Source: Massilia sp. IC2-278
Lineage (GTDB): Bacteria; Pseudomonadota; Gammaproteobacteria; Burkholderiales; Burkholderiaceae_D
Reading direction: 5' to 3'
Assembly: GCF_020708045.1 (NCBI RefSeq)
Contig: NZ_JAJFES010000002.1
Coordinates: 557,687 to 621,686, forward strand
DNA: 64,000 bases
Positions within the stretch are counted from its first letter, which is position 1; every line of letters begins with the position of its first letter. Shown piece by piece: positions 26,556-33,514 of the stretch. Made by a program: the position numbers and the translations under genes. The notes under the pieces are model-generated. The model ran no database searches, was not told the origin of the DNA, and saw only the letters and a list, made by a program, of their open reading frames with translations.

Positions 26556-27594
26556 ACTCGATCACCTCCGACGCAATCTGCTTTGCCACGGTGAGATTCC
26601 TCGAATTGTGCGTGCCAAGCAGGTCGGCATAAATCAAAGGCAGCGGCACGGTCGGAAACGCGTTCGTGAAGCAGTCCATGTTCCAGAATGCCTCCATGAC
26701 TTCGATAGGCCCTGTTGGGTCGGCTTTCAGCCTGAAATCCCTGACCATGGCACGCAAGGTATCCGGCTCATCCATATCGATATAGACGGTGCATGTTCCA
26801 GGTTTCAGATGCCTGGTGTGGATTGCGGCGCCCGTTTCACCACCCCAGGCCGACTCACGAAATTCAGGTGTCCATCGCTCGCTGAATTCCTGCACGCTCG
26901 GGCCGCTGAACCGGTAAGTCTTGAGCTTGGGTTTCAGACGGCTCAGGTAGCCTGTGGCCCATTCGCCCAACAGCAAATCGGGCGCCGTGATGACCCGGTC
27001 GCCGTTGGGGGCAGTGGCGATGAACCCGCGTGCCTGCAAGGTGTCGAACACTTTGCCGATTGCTCCGGTGGAAACGCGGACGGCAGGCGCAATGTCGCGG
27101 TAGGGTGCATTCAGCATGGACGGAGCGGCCAGGAATGCGAACATGACCCGCAAGGCAGCGGGTGTGATGCTTGCGCCTTCCATGCTGTTCAGGTGCGGTT
27201 CGCGGGTGCGGCGTCCGCTGATGTAGACATACACGCCGGCCCCATTGTTGAGGTAGGCATTGCCGGCAGTATCGATGAATTGCAATCCAAGTTCGCGACA
27301 GCTTGCCGACAGCTCCTGGCTCAGCAGCGAAGTGACGAGAAGGCCGCCCGGAGCAGACAGGCCCCTTGCCTTCAGATCGAGCAGGACCGAACGCCGATCG
27401 ATGCGCCGCTTCACTTCGCATTCGTACTTCAGCTTCTGTCCGCCAATATTCAGGAGAATAGCCGCATCCCATCCTGGATTTTTTGTCGCTAGAACTTTTC
27501 CATGCACATTGAGTGACTGGCCAAGTTCGGACAAGGCACGGTCGATGAGATCGCGTTCCATGAGCGCAGGCGAGATCGAAGCGAGATTGTTCAT
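26542..27594 (-). CDS. AbiEi-type antitoxin / transcriptional repressor
   Basis: 350 residues, fitting the longer AbiEi antitoxin group with an internal winged helix (MLNAPYRDIAPAVRVSTGAI and VFDTLQARGFIATA around residues 160-190) and a C-terminal toxin-countering domain. Family members bind inverted repeats upstream of their own operon. Two copies of such a repeat lie directly upstream and flank a good promoter. The gene is lower in GC than the cob operon next to it. Confidence 0.85.
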   Translation of the reverse strand: MNNLASISPALMERDLIDRALSELGQSLNVHGKVLATKNPGWDAAILLNIGGQKLKYECEVKRRIDRRSVLLDLKARGLSAPGGLLVTSLLSQELSASCRELGLQFIDTAGNAYLNNGAGVYVYISGRRTREPHLNSMEGASITPAALRVMFAFLAAPSMLNAPYRDIAPAVRVSTGAIGKVFDTLQARGFIATAPNGDRVITAPDLLLGEWATGYLSRLKPKLKTYRFSGPSVQEFSERWTPEFRESAWGGETGAAIHTRHLKPGTCTVYIDMDEPDTLRAMVRDFRLKADPTGPIEVMEAFWNMDCFTNAFPTVPLPLIYADLLGTHNSRNLTVAKQIASEVIEYVRH

Positions 27595-27604
27595 GATTTT
27601 TCGT

Positions 27605-27623
27605 TTTTAACGTAACGTGAACA
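27605..27623. promoter_or_regulatory. AbiEi operator copy 1
   Basis: TTTTAACGTAACGTGAACA, matching 17 of 19 bases of operator copy 2. It lies 11 bases before the antitoxin ATG, just downstream of the predicted transcription start. Confidence 0.7.
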
Positions 27624-27630
27624 TCTAAAA

Positions 27631-27659
27631 ATTATGAACGAATTCATCGCGTTGTTCAA
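27631..27659 (-). promoter_or_regulatory. Promoter of the AbiE operon
   Basis: On the minus strand TTGAAC (27654-27659) and CATAAT (27631-27636) are 17 bases apart, lying between the two operator copies. Confidence 0.7.
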
Positions 27660-27669
27660 TAAAATTCGA

Positions 27670-27688
27670 TGTTCACGTAACGTGAACA
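27670..27688. promoter_or_regulatory. AbiEi operator copy 2, perfect palindrome
   Basis: TGTTCACGTAACGTGAACA: TGTTCACG and CGTGAACA are perfect inverted arms around TAA. It lies just upstream of the -35 of the toxin-antitoxin promoter. Confidence 0.75.
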
Positions 27689-27856
27689 ATAGGAAAAATT
27701 GAACAGCCTCGATTGTGAACTCTCGTTCATATGCAGTTTGTCAAACGTACAGGACTATCCATCCTACTAGTACCTGAGCAATTTTCGGCTGCTAAGATCG
27801 TTCAGCACCCGCAGGTGTGATTTCTTTTCAACGACAACAACGATGAAAGAAGAACG

Positions 27857-28036
27857 ATGAAACTGACACTCAAGAAAATGGCATTCGTATTAAGCCTGGG
27901 CCTCGGACTCGGTGTTTCCATGTCCGTCAGCGCAGCGGCAAACAGCACCCTGTGCGACACCTATGCACGCAAGTGCGCACTGGGCATCGACATCGCCTGC
28001 CAGTGGTGGGAAGTCCACTGCAACACCGACATCTGA
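27857..28036 (+). CDS. Small secreted cysteine-containing peptide, 59 residues
   Basis: Begins MKLTLKKMAFVLSLGLGLGV and reads on to a TGA at 28034-28036. The first 26 residues form a clear signal peptide (positive start, hydrophobic core, SVSAAA cleavage region). The mature part of about 33 residues has four cysteines (C33, C40, C48, C54) spaced 7-8-6, plus WW in the middle, so two disulfides are likely in the periplasm. A six-codon ORF (MKEER, 27843-27860) overlaps its start as ATGA. I do not recognise the family, and cannot assign a function. Confidence 0.72.
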   Translation: MKLTLKKMAFVLSLGLGLGVSMSVSAAANSTLCDTYARKCALGIDIACQWWEVHCNTDI

Positions 28037-28262
28037 GCGGCAAGACGGCCTGCGCAGCGCCGGCCGCGCTGCCGGGCTCCAGCATCATCCTGCTTTTCTT
28101 TCGCCATCACGCTTGCCGCCCACTGCCGCCAACCAGCGAAGCGCCTTTCCCACGCCACGCTCCTTACCGATAGTTTCTTTCTTTCGCGCATTGTTGTAGT
28201 CTAATAATATGTTGCCTATCTAATAATGGCTTCAGGTTCCCAGACGACTTCGACTCCCTGCC

Positions 28263-30350
28263 ATGCGCTACAAGACCATTCTGTTGATGCTGCTTCCCGT
28301 ACTGTTGAGCAGCACGGCCATTGCGGATACGCCGTCCCTGCGCCAGGCAATCGGGGCGAAGACAGCGGCGCTCCCCTATCAGGACCTGTACGAGCGCGGC
28401 CGCGCCTACGAAACCGGGAACGGCGTGGCGCAGGATTTTTCGCAGTCGGCGCGTTTGTTCCGGGCGGCGGCGGAACACGGGCATGCCGATGCCCAGAACA
28501 GTCTCGGCCTGCTGTACCAGGATGGCAAGGGCGTGCTGGAAGACCTGAAGGAAGCTGCATATTGGTACCGCCAGGCGGCAGAGCAGGGCCATGCCTTTGC
28601 CCAGTTCAACCTGGGCCTGATGTATGCGTCCGGCAGGGGCGTGGACGAAGACCCGGCGCAAGCCTACGCCTGGTTCAGGAAATCGGCCGAACAAGGCGAT
28701 CCGGATGCGCAGAACAAGGTCGGCAATGCGCTCTTCCACGGTGATGGCGTGGCCTCCGATGCCGCCGAAGCCGTGACATGGTACCGTCTTGCCGCCGCCC
28801 AGGGCGACCTGTATGCCAGCACCAACCTGGCTGCGATGTATCTTGACGGCGATGACCTGCCCTACGATCCGGTCCAGGCCGTGGCCTTGCTGCAGGACGC
28901 AGCAAAGCGCGGCCATGCACGCGCCCGCTACCTGCTGGCCATGTGCCACGAGAGCGGCCGTGGCCTGGCAAAGGACGAGCGGGCAGCCTTGCAGCTGTTC
29001 GAACAGGCAGTGGAGGGCGGAATGGAAAAGGCCTCGCTGCACCTGCTCAGGCTCGAGCTCGACGGGCTGGCGGGCGAGGCCAGGAAAACGCATGCACGCC
29101 GGCGTCTGGCACAGGCGGAGAAAGAAGGCGACGCCGACTTCCTCGGCCGCCTGGGAAGACTGTACCTGCACCTGGACAAGCCGGCCCAGGCCGAGGCGCT
29201 CGTGCAGCGCATGATGGCGCTGGCCCAGCGCAAGCCCGGCGCCGATCCGCAGGCGGAACAGGCGCTGCTGGCCTTGCTGGCCGACAGCCTGGTGGGGCAG
29301 CAGCGTTTCGATGCAGCCCATCCCTACCTTGAACGGGCATTGGCGCTGGCCGAGCAGGACCCGGCCGCCAGCCCGGCGCACTTGCTGCGGCGCCTGCAGA
29401 ATGTGGCGCGCAATGACCTGAACCGGTCGCGCTATGCGCACGCCGAGCCGCTGTACCGGCGTGCGCTGTGCCTGGCCGAGAGTCTGCCCGGCGACAGCCA
29501 TGCCGCGCTGGCCGACGTGCTCGATGAGCTGGGTTTCCTGTACATGCAAAGCGAACAGCTGGCGCAGGCGGAGCCGGTGCTGCAGCGCTACCTGGCCCTG
29601 GTCGAGAAGACGGCAAGCGAAAACGACCGGAGCCTGGTCGGCCCGCTGACCAAGCTTGCTTATGTCGATGCCCTGCGTGGCGACTTCGGCCAGGCCGAGG
29701 CCTTTCATCGGCGCGCGCTGGCCATCGACGAACTGCGCCAGGGGCCGGACAGCAATGCCGTCGCCAGCCGGCTCAACAGCCTGGCCTCGGTGTACCAGCT
29801 GCAAGGACGCTTCGGCGAAGCCGAAACCTTGTTCAAGCGCGCAATCGCGATCCGCACCGTGGCCGACGGCAAGGACAGCATCCATCTTGCGCCTTTCCTG
29901 AACAACCTTGGGGCCTTGTATAACGAGATGGGCCGCTACCAGGAGGCGCAAGCGCTGTGTGCGCGCGCACTCAAGCTGCGCGAGGCGCGGCTGGGACCGG
30001 ACCACATCGACGTTGCCTACAGCGTGCACGAGCTGGGCAGCATCCTCGCCCACCAGGGAAAACCCGCGAAAGCCCGGCCCTATCTCGAACGGGCGCTGGC
30101 GCTGCGCGAACGTCACCTGGGGCCCGACAACTCGGAAACGGCGATCAGCGCCTTCGAGCTCGGCAGCCTGTACCTGGCGCAGTCGGATTACCGGGCGGCG
30201 GAACCGCTGCTGCAGCGCGCGCTGGCAGTCCGGACCAGGCTGATGCTGCCGACCCATCCGCAACTGCACCAGGCGCGCGAACGGCTCGCCACGCTCTACC
30301 GCAAGACCGGCCGCACCGGCGCCGCGGATGCGCTGGCGGCGGTGCAGTGA
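28263..30350 (+). CDS. Secreted Sel1-like and tetratricopeptide repeat protein
   Basis: 695 residues. Signal peptide (MRYKTILLMLLPVLLSSTAI, cleavage near ADT). Residues about 40-270 are Sel1-like repeats, with the AAYWYRQAAEQGHAFAQFNL pattern recurring each 36 residues (about seven copies). Residues about 380-690 are 42-residue kinesin-light-chain-type TPRs (AEPLYRRALCLAESL, AEAFHRRALAIDELR, AETLFKRAIAIRTVA). The combination suggests a periplasmic scaffold binding other proteins. No enzymatic motif. It lies 226 bases after the cysteine peptide on the same strand, with TCTAATAAT repeated twice (28200-28225) in front. Confidence 0.88.
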   Translation: MRYKTILLMLLPVLLSSTAIADTPSLRQAIGAKTAALPYQDLYERGRAYETGNGVAQDFSQSARLFRAAAEHGHADAQNSLGLLYQDGKGVLEDLKEAAYWYRQAAEQGHAFAQFNLGLMYASGRGVDEDPAQAYAWFRKSAEQGDPDAQNKVGNALFHGDGVASDAAEAVTWYRLAAAQGDLYASTNLAAMYLDGDDLPYDPVQAVALLQDAAKRGHARARYLLAMCHESGRGLAKDERAALQLFEQAVEGGMEKASLHLLRLELDGLAGEARKTHARRRLAQAEKEGDADFLGRLGRLYLHLDKPAQAEALVQRMMALAQRKPGADPQAEQALLALLADSLVGQQRFDAAHPYLERALALAEQDPAASPAHLLRRLQNVARNDLNRSRYAHAEPLYRRALCLAESLPGDSHAALADVLDELGFLYMQSEQLAQAEPVLQRYLALVEKTASENDRSLVGPLTKLAYVDALRGDFGQAEAFHRRALAIDELRQGPDSNAVASRLNSLASVYQLQGRFGEAETLFKRAIAIRTVADGKDSIHLAPFLNNLGALYNEMGRYQEAQALCARALKLREARLGPDHIDVAYSVHELGSILAHQGKPAKARPYLERALALRERHLGPDNSETAISAFELGSLYLAQSDYRAAEPLLQRALAVRTRLMLPTHPQLHQARERLATLYRKTGRTGAADALAAVQ

Positions 30351-30363
30351 ACGCCGTCCGGGC

Positions 30364-30768
30364 TCAGCGTTCCCCCGGCGCCGGGCTGCTCGGCACCTCG
30401 TTCTCGACGATGGTGTAGACCCCGCCCGCCGTCGCTCCGCTTTCGCCCTTCCGCGCCCGCAAATCGCGGTACACGGCCGCGCGGATGATCATCATCGACA
30501 CCACCGGCGCCGTCATCAGGAGGAAGGCGGAAATGATCACCTCGTGCACCACCAGGCGCGACTGCCCCACGGTGAAGAACATCATCGACGCAATCAGCAA
30601 ACAGCCCGCCCCCAGCGTGATCGTGATCGCCGGCCCGTGCATGCGCTGGTAGAAGGTGCGCAGGCGCAGCAGCCCGAGGGCGCCGATCAGCACGATGCTG
30701 GCGCCCAGGATCAACAGCAGCGACACGATCGCCGCCGCCCAACCCGGCAAATCCTCGACGCCGCTCAT
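30364..30768 (-). CDS. mrpG: Monovalent cation/H+ antiporter subunit G
   Basis: 134 residues with three membrane helices (about 10-30, 45-63 and 68-88). LLRLRTFYQRMHGPAITITL matches the MrpG/MnhG/PhaG family (usual motif around RMHA.. K). It is the last gene of the mrp operon and starts in an ATGA overlap with mrpF. The C-terminal 35 residues are a hydrophilic tail. Confidence 0.93.
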   Translation of the reverse strand: MSGVEDLPGWAAAIVSLLLILGASIVLIGALGLLRLRTFYQRMHGPAITITLGAGCLLIASMMFFTVGQSRLVVHEVIISAFLLMTAPVVSMMIIRAAVYRDLRARKGESGATAGGVYTIVENEVPSSPAPGER

Positions 30769-31043
30769 TCGATGATCTCCCCGCGCATCAGGAACTTGGC
30801 CATGGCGATGGTCGACACGAAGCCGATCAGCGCAATCAAGACCGCCACCTCGAAATACACTTGCGTGCCGAAGCGGATGCCCAGCACCAGCGCAAACAGC
30901 ATGCCGGTCATCCACAGCGTGTCGAGCGCCAGCACGCGGTCGTGGGCCGAGGGGCCGCGCAGCAGGCGCACGGCGCAGAACACCATCGCCACCAGCACGC
31001 ACACCAGGGCGTAGCCGACGGATAACTCAAGCAGGGTCGCCAC
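30765..31043 (-). CDS. mrpF: Monovalent cation/H+ antiporter subunit F
   Basis: 92 residues with three membrane helices; RLLRGPSAHDRVLALDTLW is the MrpF signature. I choose the GTG at 31041-31043 (giving MATLLELSVGYA) because ACGGAGG lies six bases ahead of it; the longer reading begins at a TTG without a ribosome site. It overlaps mrpE by 17 bases and mrpG by four. Confidence 0.9.
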   Translation of the reverse strand: MATLLELSVGYALVCVLVAMVFCAVRLLRGPSAHDRVLALDTLWMTGMLFALVLGIRFGTQVYFEVAVLIALIGFVSTIAMAKFLMRGEIIE

Positions 31044-31545
31044 GGGCTGCCTCCGTTTCAAAAATCTCGATCAAGGGTTGTTCATAGCGGGTCTTGATGG
31101 TGTCGATCCACCACTGCTCGTCGTGCAGATCGAACACATGCAGCGAAAGCTGGTAGCCGTCTTCCAGGATCTCGACCCAGACCGTCCCCGGTGTCATGTT
31201 GATCAGGCAGGACAGCATGGCCAGGCCGTAGGGGTCGGTCATCGTCAGCGGAATGCGGATGAACTGCGAATTCACCTGGTTGTAGTCGGCGAACAGGATG
31301 ATGCGGCTGACGTTGAAGCAGGAACGCACGATCTCGACGCCGGCCATGCCGATCAGGCGAATGAAAGTGAGCGGCGCGCGCAGGCGCGGGTAGCCGAGTG
31401 GCTGCAGGTTGCGCACCAGTAGCGGCACGACGATGCCCAGCAAGGCGCCAAGCAGGATGCTGGCAGGGTCGAAGGCCTGGTTCAGCAGCAGCCACAGGAT
31501 GCACAGGGCCAGCGACACCAGCGGGTAAGGAAGCCAGCGTGTCAT
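31027..31545 (-). CDS. mrpE: Monovalent cation/H+ antiporter subunit E
   Basis: 172 residues with two or three N-terminal membrane helices, then a cytoplasmic domain with the MrpE motif (LLSCLINMTPGTVWVEI-like, about residues 108-124) and LSLHVFDLHDE. It probably supports assembly of the antiporter. It starts in an overlap with the mrpD stop (ATGA). Confidence 0.93.
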   Translation of the reverse strand: MTRWLPYPLVSLALCILWLLLNQAFDPASILLGALLGIVVPLLVRNLQPLGYPRLRAPLTFIRLIGMAGVEIVRSCFNVSRIILFADYNQVNSQFIRIPLTMTDPYGLAMLSCLINMTPGTVWVEILEDGYQLSLHVFDLHDEQWWIDTIKTRYEQPLIEIFETEAARGDPA

Positions 31546-33173
31546 GGCGCGTCTCCCCTGGCGGCCGGGCCGGGAACGGCCGGCTCCTGCAATACCCGCT
31601 CGATGTAGTTGGCGGGGCGGTGGATGTCGGCGCTGGCGCGCCCCAGGTAATCGAACAGGGGCCGTGCCTGCACCGTCATCGCCACCGACAGCAGCAGCAG
31701 GGCCGTGATCGGCGCCACTTCCGACAAATGCAGGCGCGGCGGCGTGACCACGGGCGTGGCCCAGAAGGTGCGCACGCCGAAGCGCAGCATCGAGATGATG
31801 GCGATCAGGCCCGAAACGAAGATCAGCGCCATCAGGACCCAGCCGGCATTGCGCACGGCCTCGCCCTCGGGATTGAGCAGCGCGTGGAACATGCCGAACT
31901 TGGCGACGAAACCGGACAAGGGCGGCAGGCCGGCGATCATCAGGGCGCAGGCGGCAAAGCTCACCGACAGGAAGGCCATTGCCGCCGGCACGCCCTTGCC
32001 GCGCGGTTCGTTCGGGCTGTCGTCGGCTTCCTCGTCGTCGACGGCCCAGGCTTCCATGGTCAGGGCCAGCATGGCCGCGCTCGGGGTGCGGATGCGGTCG
32101 ATCAGTTCGATCAGCAGCAGGAAGGCGGCCACCGCCAGTGTCGAGCCGATCAGGTAGTACAGGCCGGCCGTCACCAGCGAGGGCTGGCCATAGCCGATCA
32201 CCGCCAGCAGGGTGCCGGACGAAATCACGGCGCTGTAGCCGGCCATGCGCCCGGCCGTGTCGGTGGAGAGCATGCCGGCCGCGCCGAACACGATGGTGGC
32301 CATGCCGCCCCAGAGCAGGGCGTCGAAGCCGAAGCCGGCGCTGGAGCCTTCCGAGAACAGCAGCAGCCACAGGCGCAGGATCACGTAGGCGCCGACCTTG
32401 GTCATCAGCACCAGCATGGCGGCGACGGGAGGCGATGCGGCGGCATAGGTGGTGGGCAGCCAGAAGCCCAGCGGCCACATCGCGCCTTTTACCAGGAAGG
32501 CCAGCACCAGTACCGTCACGCCGAGTTTCAGGAGACCACTGCTCTCGGCCGGCATGGCGGCGATGCGCGCGGCCAGGTCGGCCATGTTCAGGGTGCCGGT
32601 GGTGGCGTAGATCAGCGAGGTCCCGAGCAGGAACAGCAGGGCGGCGGCCAGGTTGACGGCGATGTACTGCATGCTGGCGCGCAGGCGCTCGGCGTTGTAG
32701 CCGTGCAGGACCAGGCCGTACGAGGCGGCCAGCATCACCTCGAAGAACACGAACAGGTTGAACAGATCGTGCGTCAGGAAGGCGCCGTTAATCCCCATCA
32801 GCAGGATCTGGAACAGCGGGTGGAAGTGCACGCCGATGCGGCTCCAGCGCTGCATGGCGTAGTGCAGGGCGGCCAGGGCCAGCACGCTGGTGAGCAGCAG
32901 CATCAGCGCAGATAAACGGTCGGCCATCAGGGCGATGCCGAAGGGCGCCGACCAGTTGGCGGCCAGGTAGACGCCGATGCCGCCCTGCCAGACTTCGCGG
33001 TCGGTCTGTAGCATCAGCATCACGGCAATCGCCAGCTGGCCGAGCACCGAGGCATAGGCCAGGCCGAACTTCAAACGGTGCCTGCCTTGCGTGAACGGCG
33101 CCAGCAGGGCGGCGCAGATCAGCGGCAGCAGGATCGGCAGGATCACCAGGTGCTGGGAGAAGCTGAAGCTCAT
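31542..33173 (-). CDS. mrpD: Monovalent cation/H+ antiporter subunit D
   Basis: 543 residues with about 14 membrane helices. It belongs to the proton-translocating NuoM/N family of complex I: LLMGINGAFLTHDLFNLFVF and GAMWPLGFWLPTTYAAASPP (the conserved lysine precedes the MWPL stretch) are clear. MrpD and MrpA are the ion-carrying subunits. A charged loop between about residues 375 and 395 (DDEEADDSPNEPRGKG) is longer than usual. ATGA overlap with mrpC. Confidence 0.95.
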   Translation of the reverse strand: MSFSFSQHLVILPILLPLICAALLAPFTQGRHRLKFGLAYASVLGQLAIAVMLMLQTDREVWQGGIGVYLAANWSAPFGIALMADRLSALMLLLTSVLALAALHYAMQRWSRIGVHFHPLFQILLMGINGAFLTHDLFNLFVFFEVMLAASYGLVLHGYNAERLRASMQYIAVNLAAALLFLLGTSLIYATTGTLNMADLAARIAAMPAESSGLLKLGVTVLVLAFLVKGAMWPLGFWLPTTYAAASPPVAAMLVLMTKVGAYVILRLWLLLFSEGSSAGFGFDALLWGGMATIVFGAAGMLSTDTAGRMAGYSAVISSGTLLAVIGYGQPSLVTAGLYYLIGSTLAVAAFLLLIELIDRIRTPSAAMLALTMEAWAVDDEEADDSPNEPRGKGVPAAMAFLSVSFAACALMIAGLPPLSGFVAKFGMFHALLNPEGEAVRNAGWVLMALIFVSGLIAIISMLRFGVRTFWATPVVTPPRLHLSEVAPITALLLLSVAMTVQARPLFDYLGRASADIHRPANYIERVLQEPAVPGPAARGDAP

Positions 33174-33514
33174 ACCTCCGGTTCCTCCCCGTCCACGTGG
33201 TCGGTGCCGGTGAGGCCGCGCGCGCCGATCATCACCACCAGGTACAGGGCCGTGGTGGCGAAGCCGATCACGATCGCGGTCAGTACCAGCGCCTGCGGCA
33301 GCGGGTCGGCCAGCTGGCTGGGGTCGACGGCTGTGCCGGCCGGGGTGAACGGGGCTTTATCCAGCCAGACCCGGCCCATGATGAAGATGAAGAGGTTGAC
33401 GGCGTAGGACATCAGCATCAGGCCGGTGAGTACCTGGAAGCTGCGCGGACGCAGCAGCAGCCAGATGCCGGAGCCGAAGACGATGCCGATGGCCAGGGCG
33501 ATGACGAGTTCCAT
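33170..33514 (-). CDS. mrpC: Monovalent cation/H+ antiporter subunit C
   Basis: 114 residues with three membrane helices, NuoK-like (VLTGLMLMSYAVNLFIF; LPQALVLTAIVIGFATTAL). It overlaps mrpA by one base at the start and mrpD by four bases at the end. Confidence 0.94.
   Translation of the reverse strand: MELVIALAIGIVFGSGIWLLLRPRSFQVLTGLMLMSYAVNLFIFIMGRVWLDKAPFTPAGTAVDPSQLADPLPQALVLTAIVIGFATTALYLVVMIGARGLTGTDHVDGEEPEV

Noticed and set aside
28164..30269. 701-residue open frame antisense to the Sel1/TPR gene
   Set aside because: Its repeats mirror those of the real gene on the other strand; it has no signal peptide or ribosome site.
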